This document shows positions 52,768 through 63,505 of a DNA stretch of 64,000 nt, in pieces. Where the stretch lies: NCBI GenBank assembly GCA_001297265.1, contig LIHB01000006.1, positions 1 to 64,000 on the forward strand, given 5' to 3'. The stretch is from Mycosphaerella arachidis. Taxonomy: Eukaryota > Ascomycota > Dothideomycetes > Mycosphaerellales > Mycosphaerellaceae. The stretch's first letter is position 1; each line of letters begins with the position of its first letter. A model generated the notes under the pieces. It had not been told where the DNA came from. It saw only the letters and a list, made by a program, of their open reading frames with translations, and ran no database searches. A program made the position numbers and the translations under genes.

Positions 52768-55700
52768 TCAGAGACGATGTGAAGGAACGAGCATTGTCAT
52801 GGAGTATGTTCACAATCTTTGTGTTCTTGTCAGCGGTGGCGATGTACTTCACACGCCTTACAGCGACATAATGTATCCAGCATACTTAGATCCAAATGTT
52901 TTGTCACGGTCGATGCATGCAGCCCGATTGTACGGAGGCGTGTGCGACTGGATATAATGAACCCAGAATCTCTGCATGAGCATGGAAAGCCCATGCAGCA
53001 AGGCTTCTGAGTGTCCGTTGCCCATATGGGATACGATCTTTCCAGATCCCTGTGACAATCTCCGCACGGTCAGGGCGTCAAGGCTGCTTCTTCTGGCCTC
53101 ACACGATATCTCATTTCGAAGAGACTGGGCATCTGCAAAATGCTGATCCCTTCGAGCTTGGCTCTCGGCTTCAAGCAAAGATGGCAGCGCGTACAGACGT
53201 GGTCCATGCAGGCCGACTTATGCACGACGTTGTTATTATTGGAATCATCGACTCATTATCCCAGAGTTCCGGCTGAACTTTATACGTGCCAACTATATGC
53301 AACTCCTTCTTTGTTGATCTCTTTTCATTGGAGTTCCTGCTACGGCTACCTAGCCTGGGGATGGGTGTAACACCTGTTGTTCGCATGAAGCGTCCTATGA
53401 ACTTACGCTCAGTTCATCAACTCTCGCATGACTTACCTTCGTCAATGCCACAGCTCTCCGTTTCCATACGCAAACCGTTCTCATCGAACCGCAACTGCGC
53501 ATCAGGATCAGTCATCCTGTCGAAATCAGCACAGAGTCTTCCATGGTTCGGTTTCCAAGGGCTTGCTTGACGAGGTTACCACCAAGCTTCGTGATACGGT
53601 AGGGCGTTCTTGCGCTGCTCAAGTTCCTGTACTCATGCCTGCGAATTGATCATGGAATAATGCTTTGAGCGTACCGACTTGTCAGCTCGGCTGCTACTTG
53701 CCCCTCGACGAGCCGGCGAGTGTGCGAGAGCCACGATTCCTGGTGTTCTCAAGTACCTGGTGATACTATTCTCTTATACCTAGCGAGTATGAACAAGAGA
53801 ACGAAGGCCGGTCAACATCTGCATCACTAATCTCTTCTTGATGTCATTCTTTGATCATTGTTCTGACCAAAATGAGAATGAAGTGCGCCTTAGCAGCCTT
53901 AGCGTTCGATGCGGCGGGCGCCGTGGGTCGAAGGCGCCCATGGGTCAGCTACGATGAATCATGAGTCTCTATATCCTTTGATATCTTGTAGGCTTCGCAA
54001 GCACAGCACGCCTGTCCATTCGCTGACTGATGCATTGTCTGCAGTCGTGCATAGAAACTGTACACAATACGAGTACTGCGTATTGACCCAATATGTTTAT
54101 CACAGAGCAAGTTTCGGGACACAGACACAAACGCGCGGAGGCAAGGCCGATGGACATTATTCTACACCCGTAGTCGTCACACATCAATACTCAATCAAGC
54201 TGAAGCGCTCACGATAAGAATTTGTCTCTATTCTATCATGATGATCCCGGACCTTATCCTAGGCTACCTGTGGTATCTCACCGCGTCTAGAGCCTGGTGG
54301 GTCCCGTTGCCTCAGTCGGTAATCTTGCCTTCTTCAACGCCAAGTTACTGCAATGCAGCGCTAGCCTTCGTCGCTCCCGTTAGCAGACAAGCAAGGCTAT
54401 TACACGTCGAATCGTCAAGCTTGCGTGTCCCCAAATTTTCTTAATACCGCACAAGTCTCTATGTTCCCGCGGAATGGCGTAGTCATTTCTGCAAAGCCAG
54501 GAGTGCCGGCCGGTAGTGATGACGATTGATCCAGTATGTATCAAGACCGTGACGACACAAGCAGCATCTGATCGAGGCCTCAATATCGACCGCTCGAGTG
54601 AACGCAGAAGCATGGAGAGCAGGCCCTGATAATCCTGGCGTCGGCTATCATCCGAGAACCATATTTTGGACTGAAAAGGGGACGGAGCTGTATGTATTGC
54701 AGCTGGAGGATAGTTGAAGTTGCATGTAAGAGTAAGATGATATACCCATGTTGGCACACTGTCATTACTCTGAATCGATTTCGCAAGGCAGTAGAGTCAG
54801 AGAGCCAGAAGAAGCCGTTGTTCAGTATCTAGCAGTTCTTTTTGCTGCGTAGCTTTCTGCTATTGCACACGGTCTCGACTTGCTCTCCGAAGCGACACAG
54901 GATATAGTGTCTTGGCGTTCACATGTGGTCAATTTAGCCAATGAAGAAGCTAAGAAGGATGATAGACAAGCTACTTTGATAATTGGTTCGGCAAGCTAGC
55001 TGATATCGAGACCGTGTAGGTCAACGCTGAACGCGAGGCGTGAAAAATGGTGGGACAAAAAGTTGCGCGTGATTTGGTGGCGGCCCTGGCCGCAAACGCC
55101 AAGACTGCACACATGGCATTACAAATACAAATGGAAGCAGATGGAGAATGGGGATGAGCTTCGAAGCTCAAGGTAGTTCTTGGGCTGGATACGTTCGATG
55201 ATATCACGGTCTCCAGCATCAGGTGCGTCGCACTCAAGACTGATGACCTCCTCTTGCGCCCAGCATCCTGCTGTCCATATTGCCCTGCAGCAGTCATCAA
55301 TCCTTCTGACCGGCCGGCTTCCCTGATCCTCACACTAGTGAGTGGCCATATGATGTTCAAACTGTTCTTACTACAGCTCCCGTGGGTGCACATTAATCAC
55401 GTCCCCATTTTGTGGCTTCTTTCTGTCCCCAGGCTTTCCCAAAAGACGCTCTGCTGTTTTGGGGCTTCTTGCCGGAAGGTCTCTTTTACAAGCGACCACC
55501 GCACTCCGTAGAGCAGAGGAGTTGTGCGTGGCAGGCCTCCTGGATGTGGGACTTTTACGCGCGTGCAGCTTGTGCTTGTGCAGTGAGCGCGGATGATGCA
55601 ACGGACCGACCAGCGTGCGGCTCAAGGGAAGCAGCGCCGTCCTGGAAACTCTTGCCAGGAGTAGCCCGTACAGCAGTGGAAGCCATGTGGTATCGAGTGC

Positions 55701-56710
55701 CCGTGAAGCATATCGCTGGAACCGGTTGGTGCGTGGGGTCGTCAACCCGGACTTCTCGCTGTTGAGGCGATGTCTTTAGAGGTGTAACGGCTCCCGCCCG
55801 AAGCATAGCCCCTGACCCTTGCAACCTGTGGTAGGTGTTAAAGAGTGCGTGAGGGTGTACTGGAGTATGGTGGCGCTTAGCTGGTGACCACGTCAACACA
55901 TCTGGGTGCTTGAGATGTGTTTGGCAGAAAAGAGTATGGAAGAGGTGACGATGAGTATCAACGAAGAAGAAGGTGGTGCAGATGGTTGATGACGGAGATG
56001 GTTGACGATGAAGATGGTTGATGGTGAAGACAGTGATCGATGAGCGTTGTGCTGAGGTTGAAATTGCAAGCAGAAGACGCGAAGAAGCAATGTTTGTTTT
56101 GAAAGCGCGTGTGCGCTCTCCTGAATGCACGAAGCTCGCCTGTATAATACGGTCTGCCATCACAAGTCATGTATTCATTCTTAGGGGGAGCTGTGGAGCC
56201 GGGAGAAGTGAATGTCGAGGCGTACGTCCATGTCCAGCATCTATCATCAGCAGCCACTTCAACACCAAGCAGCGGATCACATAGAGATCAAGCATGTAAC
56301 AATAACGCCGTATGCATGGATCTCACGACATGTCAAAAGCCGTCATCTTCAGCTTCGAGCTTGGGTATTCTCAAATATGTGAATGCTCCAGTACCGTCCG
56401 AACAGTTTGACTGCTGTTCTCTCCATTCTCCTCGGCTTCAGCTCGCTCCCTGCATATTCAATACTTCCACGAGCTTTCTCTCTTGATGTGGTCATCCAGA
56501 GTATTGTGCTTTCCACGCATGCGTTCTACAATTCAGACAGCCATGCCTGATAACTTCCGGTCGTCTTGAGGCCCGTTATTCTCAGTATATCGTTATGTCC
56601 ACTGCCCTTTCTCCATTAGTTAGCATCTCCCCGCCCTACTGTAATTTCAGATACATAACAAACCATGATCGAGCAGTGCCAGCCATGGGCGCACAACAGG
56701 CATCAGCGCC
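52768..56710. other. gene-poor stretch
   Basis: About 3.9 kb with only short ORFs on both strands. Minus-strand pieces between 53640 and 52858 read as possible remnants of one coding sequence (for example ARTPYRITKLGGNLVKQALG) but are broken by stops and match no family I know. The ORFs at 55371-55745 and 55555-56163 (minus) are low-complexity and unconvincing. Confidence 0.4.
55981..56028. repeat. 16-base tandem repeat, three units
   Basis: Three successive 16-base units beginning GATGGTTGA (55981, 55997, 56013), 75-90 percent alike. A short minisatellite with no clear role. Confidence 0.8.
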
Positions 56711-57007
56711 TCAGACAGTTTTGTAAATCGCCTCCTGGCTTTCGTGGTGTTTATTGAGTCGATATCGAGTGCAAAGCCCGTGGGAGGACTCTCTTCTCAG
56801 CACAGCTCTCAGCTGTTCATCCGTCGTAACATTGCGAACCAACAGCGCAGTCAAGAGCCTTCGGTTTCTTGAGCCATTTCCCGCATCGTGGGGATCGATT
56901 GCAATAGCTAAGCCCGATAATTGGAGGCATTTCGAGATGAACATTTGCCCGGAGGCGTTGTCTCTTGCCGGCATATCGCCCATGTCAATCTCTGGAACGT
57001 CGGACAT
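56711..57007 (-). CDS. hypothetical 98-residue protein
   Basis: Single exon starting at an ATG in a good context (ACAACATGTCC) after a CA-rich leader. Sequence character: acidic start MSDVPEIDMGDMPARDN, a hydrophobic stretch LQLSGLAIAIDP, then a basic half (NRRLLTALLVRN, LRAVLRRESSHG). No signal peptide or known domain. A longer plus-strand ORF overlaps it. Weak call. Confidence 0.3.
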   Translation of the reverse strand: MSDVPEIDMGDMPARDNASGQMFISKCLQLSGLAIAIDPHDAGNGSRNRRLLTALLVRNVTTDEQLRAVLRRESSHGLCTRYRLNKHHESQEAIYKTV

Positions 57008-57254
57008 GTTGTTCTGTGGGCGTGTATGTGTGGGTGACGGTGCTATTGAGCAGGGAGTCGTTGCGGGCGGGAAATTACCAGGTTCTGGAGGCTTTCAAAT
57101 TGGTGGTGAGCGTGATAGCAAAGTCGGCTATGGCATACGGGTCAGGACATTTCACATAAACTCACGCGGCCAGAACCAAGCCGCACGTCAAAAAATGTCT
57201 TGCCATTCTAGGAACTTGTGGCGGACAGCTGCAGCTTGATATCCTGCCTCGCAT

Positions 57255-58760
57255 CTATGTATTGGCCTTTCTCTCGGCCCAATCCACCCACCTTCTCACA
57301 CACTCATCAACATTCCTTACACCCTCCTGACTAGCCTCGACCTCAAACCACTCCCTATGCTCCTTCCCACAAGCCTCGCAATCTTTCAAGACACGTTTCT
57401 CCGCAAGCTCTAGATGTATCAGCCTCTCAACTCTCTTGACACACGGCACTTTCCTGACCACATCGCTCTGCCGTCTGGACGCAGGTGGCCGAGACAGATC
57501 GGGATACAAAGGCTTCTTTGGCGATGGCTGTGGCGTCGATGGGAGGTACGGATACCATCTCACGAGGTTGAGCTTGTAGCCACATTGTCGTTGCCATTCG
57601 TTCATGCGGCGAGTAATATTGTTGGCGCGGCCGATCTTGAGCATGATTGTCTTCTTGCCGTGTCGTTTGCTGTTTAATCCTCTGGAGATTTCTTCGCCGC
57701 CATCGTAGGAGAACTCTGTCATGACATCGCTCAGCCTTCGAGAGCTTTCTGGTCGACCAGATGGTGCTGCGAGCAACGATCGTGCTGTCGACTCTGCTGG
57801 TGCTTCTCTCGACTGCGGCGTGAGCCAGAAGATGTAGATGTAGCCTTGCTCATCTGCCGAACTGATCGGCTTGATGAGCTCAGCAAGTAATGCAGAGGTC
57901 GTCTGTGGTGAGCAATGCTGTGGTATGAGCGAAAGAAGGTGGCCGGTCTGAGGATTCGAAGTAGTCCGTTGTTGTGGTGGGCGCGACAATAAGGCAGGTG
58001 CCAGTGGTTTCCGCGATGGTATCGAACCGCTAGCTACTCGACTCTCGTGCGGTATCCTAGGAGGCCACTCTGCATATGTTGGCTGAGGTGGGTCCTGCGG
58101 TCTACTGGCCTGATCCGTTCGCCTCCAGTGCCTCACGATCTCGACGTAGTCATCGTCGGCGCTACCCGTACAGCAAAGGCCGCTCCAGAAACCTTGTTTC
58201 TTCCTGCTACTGTCTCTCCTTGACGGACGAAAACCATGCTGCTTAGCGTCTGCTGCCCATGCATTATCCGGTCGCTGTGGCCGAGCACCACTATCTGCAA
58301 AGTCTGTCGTCGCAGTCTTTCTAGGCGGCTTGGGGTTCTTTGTCGGCCTTGGCTTCTCATCCTGGATTCCAAGCTTCTGAACCAAAGTATCGATGCTACT
58401 CTTCTCCTGCAGTGGGAACAACTCTGCACTCTTCTTTCTCCTCACTCGTGACTTCCTCGACGCATTATTCACCTCGTCTACTCGGGCCTGAGCCTGGTCT
58501 TTGTGCTGCCAGCAGTAGAAGTCTGCCTCCTCGACATGGCCATTGGCTTCAACGACCAATGCTACGCCACTGATGCCGGTGCCCGAGCTTCTCCGTCCAC
58601 CGGTCAGGCTCGAGCTGGGTGTGGCCTTCAACGCGCGACGGCATGGTCTGCCCGAGCTTGTGATTCCCTTGCACGTCGTCGCCGGATTCTTCGAATCGTT
58701 TCGTCCAAGTGCTGCCGCTGCTGCTTCTGGCGTATTCGTGTAGTGGAAAGAGGTGGCCAT
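57255..58760 (-). CDS. T5orf172 (MUG113-type, GIY-YIG-like) domain protein
   Basis: Single exon, 501 residues. The N terminus has a Cys/His patch (CKGITSSGRPCRRA, then FYCWQHK, a small zinc-binding motif seen in this family). The middle is basic and disordered. From about residue 305 the T5orf172/DUF1766 domain is seen: GYIYIFWLTPQS, KTIMLKIGRANNITRRMNEW, CGYKLNLVRWYPYL and VERLIHLELAEKRVLKDCEA with CGKEHREWFEV. T5orf172 domains resemble GIY-YIG nucleases, but most fungal members have no known activity; the S. pombe member mug113 is induced in meiosis. Intact. Function unproven. Confidence 0.85.
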   Translation of the reverse strand: MATSFHYTNTPEAAAAALGRNDSKNPATTCKGITSSGRPCRRALKATPSSSLTGGRRSSGTGISGVALVVEANGHVEEADFYCWQHKDQAQARVDEVNNASRKSRVRRKKSAELFPLQEKSSIDTLVQKLGIQDEKPRPTKNPKPPRKTATTDFADSGARPQRPDNAWAADAKQHGFRPSRRDSSRKKQGFWSGLCCTGSADDDYVEIVRHWRRTDQASRPQDPPQPTYAEWPPRIPHESRVASGSIPSRKPLAPALLSRPPQQRTTSNPQTGHLLSLIPQHCSPQTTSALLAELIKPISSADEQGYIYIFWLTPQSREAPAESTARSLLAAPSGRPESSRRLSDVMTEFSYDGGEEISRGLNSKRHGKKTIMLKIGRANNITRRMNEWQRQCGYKLNLVRWYPYLPSTPQPSPKKPLYPDLSRPPASRRQSDVVRKVPCVKRVERLIHLELAEKRVLKDCEACGKEHREWFEVEASQEGVRNVDECVRRWVDWAERKANT

Positions 58761-59138
58761 ATTGCATTGTGCTTATCGATCGCAGTGAGGCATTTTGAAG
58801 AGAAACTTGTGTCGTACCTACCTATAGCGAGCGTCCACGATCTAGATCTAGCGGCAAATGAAGTCAATGCATTCACTGCCGCAATATACGGCAAGGGTAT
58901 ATGGGTGTGTGACGTGGTTGCACTCGAAGCTGGAGTGGCTGGAGAAAGAGGTGGCTGGCGCGTAGGGCTGTGCTTCAGGCACCAGCCAGGAACGTCTGCA
59001 CGTGATCGTATTCATTCATTCAGTGATCGTGATATACACCGTACCATGCCTGATTCTCACAACGATTCGCCTCGCTCGCTATGCCGCTGAAAAGCTACCA
59101 CTAATATCATGATTGTGTCCGTGAAAAGCATGCTTCCT
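58761..59138. other. intergenic, promoter of the T5orf172 gene
   Basis: About 380 bases. No gene seen. Confidence 0.4.
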
Positions 59139-59588
59139 TCACCAAAGATTCCTTCTGCCTCTGTTCTGATTTAATTGGCGTTGAGCAAATCGTCGCTGAA
59201 ACTCGTGATCCGCATTTCGAGCTTGATTGCCGTCGAGATGTCCTTGGCCTCTCGCTTGCACCAGGCGTTGTGTTAGCTGCTCCTGGCGGTGTCTTTCACG
59301 GGCTGTCTCGAGCGGTTGTCGTTGCTCCAGCTGTCGCCTCAGCTGCTGTTGACGATATGTCTCCCGCTCGACCCGGAGATGTTGTTGATGTTGAGCGTAT
59401 CGCTCTCGCCAAGCTTGTCCAGACCTTGCCCTTGGCTGCTCGATCAACCGATTGACTGTGGGACCTCGAGGAATATCTCCGGCGAGTAACTGAAGATGAA
59501 GCCGAGGATCAAAACTTCCTGTCCCATCATGGCGAACCTCGTTGAAAGTATAGTTCTGGGCACGGTTCCGATCCTCTGGGTCATCTCT
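59139..59588 (-). other. Met-free ORF in frame directly after the UBC1 stop
   Basis: Right after the UBC1 TAG (59591-59589) the same frame stays open for 149 codons down to a stop at 59139. It starts RDDPEDRNRAQNYTF and becomes strongly Gln/Arg/Glu-rich (RERYAQHQQHLRVERETYRQ; ARERHRQEQLTQRLVQARGQ), like a coiled coil. It contains no in-frame ATG at all. Possible explanations: stop-codon readthrough of UBC1, an alternative splice that skips the stop, a non-AUG start, or chance in a CAG-rich region. A separate AUG-started protein in this frame is ruled out by the sequence. Confidence 0.4.
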
Positions 59589-60368
59589 CTACGATTCACC
59601 AAAGAGTCGCGAAGTGACGTCTCCAATATATTCTTCCTCCAGCTCGTAGTTCTCTCCGCCGTTCTTGTCGATGCCCACAAACTCGAACGCATCCACGACC
59701 TGGTCGACCGGAAAGCCCATGTTGACAAACTGATCAATCATCTGAGGGTTATAGCCTTTGTATGCCTCACGACTCCGTTGACGCTCCATGCGTTTCTTCT
59801 CCTTGTCATCCAGCTTCTTCTTGTTTGCACTTTCAGCTTCGTCACGCTCGCCCGATCCGCCGGCACTGGTCTTCCCACTCCCTGGTGGAGGCTTCGGTGC
59901 ACCTGCATAGCGTACTGCCCACTCTCTTGCAACATGCTTGAACTCCTCTGGTCTTGTCAGCAGCATGCTGGCCACTTCCGCGTCCTGTGGATCTTTCGGC
60001 TCTGGACTGTTAAGCAAGCTCTGTAAGCTGATCAGAGCCGACTTGAGGGTCAAGACAGGACTCCAGGCGTCTTTCAGAGTGTCGAGACATATAGCTCCCG
60101 TCTGCGAAGAGATGTTTGGGTGCCAGATCTTGGTAAGAAAGCGCATCTCCGGAGGCTTGAAGGGGTACTCTGGCGTTATCCGGATGTCAATCTCGTACTT
60201 GCCATTTTCGTAGGGCGTATCTGGCGGGCCTTTGAAATGCCCTCGGAGATGTGTGAAGTCGGTAATGACGGAGGAACCGTCTTTTGCAGTAATAGTGATG
60301 CCACTGTGTGTATCCTTGACAATATCCTGGATCTCCTTCTGGAGGCGGCGGTTGCGGTTGGCTGCCAT
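59589..60368 (-). CDS. UBC1: ubiquitin-conjugating enzyme E2 with C-terminal UBA (UBC1-like)
   Basis: Single exon, 259 residues from MAANRNRRLQKEIQDI; an earlier in-frame ATG at 60446 would add 26 leader-like residues and is not favoured. The UBC fold has HPNISSQTGAICLDTLKDAW with catalytic Cys94, preceded by ITPEYPFKPPEMRFLTKIWH. After a Lys/Glu/Gly-rich linker comes a UBA domain, QMIDQFVNMGFPVDQVVDAF, ending TSRLFGES. UBC1-type E2s (human UBE2K) build ubiquitin chains for proteasomal degradation. It is divergent from the proteasome gene RPT2. A long open frame follows its stop codon. Confidence 0.95.
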   Translation of the reverse strand: MAANRNRRLQKEIQDIVKDTHSGITITAKDGSSVITDFTHLRGHFKGPPDTPYENGKYEIDIRITPEYPFKPPEMRFLTKIWHPNISSQTGAICLDTLKDAWSPVLTLKSALISLQSLLNSPEPKDPQDAEVASMLLTRPEEFKHVAREWAVRYAGAPKPPPGSGKTSAGGSGERDEAESANKKKLDDKEKKRMERQRSREAYKGYNPQMIDQFVNMGFPVDQVVDAFEFVGIDKNGGENYELEEEYIGDVTSRLFGES

Positions 60369-60923
60369 GGTCGGGAATGCTTGGTGTTGTTGAACAGGTG
60401 GTATGTGTCTGAAGTGCGATGAGACTGCTGGGCAGACCAGTAACAATTGAGAGTCTCGTGTGCTCGGTGGGTGTAACGGGAAGAGCGTGGTGGGTCAGGC
60501 GTGAAGAAGCTGTATGTTGAGTGCGGCAGAAGTCTCTCGCGACTGCTGCAGGTGACCCTGCCGCGGGTCAAGAACGATGCTTGTGAGAAGGTGCTCTGCG
60601 AGAGGAAGTAGCGTCAGTGTCGTTCAGTATTGATTGTATCATCCAGCAGAGGTGACTGGCAAGGCTGCCGCACGCATGTGTTGTCGTGTCGTTCACCGAG
60701 GTGAGTGTGGTGGGTGCTGTATGAGCTGTCGCCTTTTGTCATCAGCCGGAGTTCGCCCGTCAGGCACCTTCGCCGCGTACTGTAGCATCATCATCACGGA
60801 TCTCCGAAGCTCATCGACAAACACGACCAAACACATCACCCTCAACCCATCTCACTACGATTCGCATCACAAACCCATCTCGTCATACCAGTCCCGACTA
60901 TCAGATAGAGAGCGCACATCCAG
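60369..60923. promoter_or_regulatory. divergent promoter, UBC1 / RPT2
   Basis: 555 bases between the UBC1 and RPT2 start codons. Both genes serve ubiquitin-proteasome degradation, so shared control is plausible. No PACE-like element (the yeast Rpn4 site) was spotted with confidence. Confidence 0.5.
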
Positions 60924-62398
60924 ATGGTAAGCATCACCACCACCACCACCACCACCACCACCACCACGACGCGCCGTCTTATCACCACCGCTAACCGCTA
61001 CGGCAACAGGGTCAGAATCAGTCCAACCTGCCTCCGGGCGGGCCGGGCGATGACAAGAAGAAGAGCGGCGACAAGAAAGACAAGCCCAAGTACGAGCCAC
61101 CGCCACAGCCCACAACGCGCATCGGCCGCAAGAAGAAGAAGCAGGCTGGCCCCAACGCCGCGGCCAAGCTCCCGACCGTCTATCCCACAGCGCGATGTAA
61201 GCTTCGATACTTACGGATGCAGAGAGTGCACGACCACTTGCTGTTGGAAGAAGAGTTTGTGGAGAACCAGGAGCGGATTAGGAAGGCAAAGGCCAACCAC
61301 CAGGCACAACCACAAACATCCGGCGGCGACAGCGAGGCCTTGGACAGAAACGCTGACGAGCGGACTCGGGTGGACGACATGCGCGGCTCGCCCATGGGTG
61401 TCGGCAACCTCGAAGAACTGATCGACGACGACCACGCCATTGTCTCGTCTGCCACTGGCCCCGAGTATTACGTTTCCATCATGTCTTTCGTTGACAAAGA
61501 CCTCCTCGAGCCTGGCGCATCTATTCTATTGCATCACAAGAGCGTGTCGGTCGTCGGCGTGTTGACGGACGATGCGGATCCCGCCGTCTCCGTGATGAAG
61601 CTCGATAAGGCGCCCACCGAGAGCTACGCGGACATTGGAGGACTCGAGACCCAGATCCAGGAAGTTCGCGAGGCGGTCGAGCTGCCACTGCTACATCCAG
61701 AGCTTTACGAGGAGATGGGTATCAAGCCACCAAAGGGTGTCATTCTCTACGGTGCACCCGGTACCGGCAAGACTCTTCTCGCCAAAGCTGTCGCCAACCA
61801 GACCTCTGCCACCTTCCTCCGCATCGTCGGCTCCGAACTCATCCAGAAATACCTCGGTGACGGCCCTCGACTAGTACGACAACTTTTCCAGACCGCCGCC
61901 GAGAACGCGCCTGCGATCGTGTTCATCGACGAAATCGACGCTATCGGTACAAAACGTTACGAAAGCACAAGTGGTGGTGAGCGTGAGATTCAGCGCACTA
62001 TGCTTGAGCTCCTCAACCAGCTTGATGGTTTCGACGACCGTGGCGATGTCAAGGTCATTATGGCGACCAACAAGATCGAGACGCTCGACCCTGCCCTTAT
62101 CCGACCCGGACGTATCGATCGAAAGATTCTGTTCGAGAACCCTGATCAAGTCACCAAGAAGAAGATCTTCACACTACACACCAGCAAGATGAACTTGAAC
62201 GAGGACGTCGACTTGGACGAGTTCATCAACCAGAAGGATGACTTGAGTGGTGCGGACATCAGGGCGATCTGTTCTGAGGCAGGTCTGCTGGCATTGAGAG
62301 AACGAAGAATGAGGGTAAACATGACCGACTTCCGTGCAGCGCGTGAGAGCGTGCTGAAGACAAAGACGGAGGGCGAGCCGGAAGGCCTGTACTTGTAG
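60924..62398 (+). CDS. RPT2: 26S proteasome regulatory ATPase Rpt2
   Basis: Exons 60924-60926 and 61010-62398. The first coding exon is just the ATG; the 83-base intron starts GTAAGC, contains a run of about 11 CAC triplets and ends AACAG. Joining gives MGQNQSNLPPGG, the myristoylation-type N terminus of Rpt2. Product 463 residues, about 25 longer than yeast because of an insert near residues 95-125 (QAQPQTSGGDSEALDRNADE). AAA motifs: Walker A GAPGTGKT, Walker B IVFIDEIDAIG, the arginine-finger region RPGRIDRKILF, and C-terminal LYL (HbYX) that opens the 20S gate. Intact and highly conserved. Confidence 0.96.
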
Positions 62399-63505
62399 AG
62401 CGCATACCTTCGGTTCGAGCAGCGTCTGCTTTAGCTGTTTCGACACGCTGTGTATTATCAGAGTAGCTACTGAGCATTCGTGAGCGCGCTTGATGCTAAT
62501 AGATCTGCGTCCACGGCCTCTGGGCACTTTCCTCCGCTGCATATGTGTGGATGCATGTCCCACAATACGAATGTCGATCTGCTTAACAAGACCTTGCAGC
62601 AAGGCATATCTCAGCTGCGTCACCAAAATTGTCTGACCACAACTCGAGACTGCTTAGCATTAGTCCGCAACAAGATCACGACTTATGTGAGCATCGAGGA
62701 GTCCCGGCGAACCGTGGCAGCACTGAAGCAGAACAGAAGCATCGGCGGTTTGACAGTACTGGCCACAAAATTTCTTGCCGCTGAGCTTTGCCACCAGTTT
62801 CTTTAGCATGTCGTCAAACTTCTCGACGGACGCCAACACCTTCTGGTTAAATTTTGAATTTAGGGGCTCGTTACTAGCTCACGCTGTTGGCTATTCCCTT
62901 CATGAACTGGATTCTGAACATACTGGCATGGGTACAATATTTCACACTCGTTGTTGTCGTAAAGTTGCGGGTTGCTGTTGGGAATTTGTGTTGGCGGGCA
63001 ATTGCGAGAGTGAGATCGCAAGACTCGATCCCATGCTAGAATCGTACTTTTGAGAGCTATTGGAGTAAGATCTGGAGGCATTGATGCGGAAACACGTCTA
63101 ATATCGACCAGGTTGCGGCACGGACGCGTGCGAAGCACAACACGCCAGACAACGGCTTCAATCAGCAACATTACAACGAAGGCGGAAGCTTGCGTAAGCC
63201 GGAGAAGTGATCTGAAGCGTACACACTGACCTTTACCGACTGTAAATTGCTTTCGCTGAAGAACAAAGATCGATCTGAAGTCGCCGGAGATCTTCGTGCA
63301 GATTGATAAGTATATGAGCATCTGACCGCTGTCTCTGTATTTTCCTATCTTGGCACTGTAGACATGATTCCACGTTCGTCGCATGCGGCTGAAGTCAGTA
63401 CGACGTTGTACAAAACCAAGAACCGGCGGGGTACATATATCATCTCACAGCGGGTCGTCTTGTTGCGATATACCTTCCACGATCTAGATTCCTGTGGCTG
63501 CTGCA
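62399..63505. other. intergenic, no gene seen
   Basis: About 1.1 kb. A 174-codon minus-strand ORF (62860-63384) shows no recognisable domain. The right part holds the promoter of the GMC gene. Confidence 0.4.

Noticed and set aside
53872..53964. 30-residue ORF with a leader-like start (MRMKCALAALAFDAAGA)
   Set aside because: Too short, no splice or context support; may be chance.
55555..56163. 202-codon minus-strand ORF
   Set aside because: His/Ser/Thr-rich composition from a simple-sequence region including the 16-base repeat; no domain.
62860..63384. 174-codon minus-strand ORF
   Set aside because: No recognisable domain or leader; overlaps plus-strand ORFs between RPT2 and the GMC gene.
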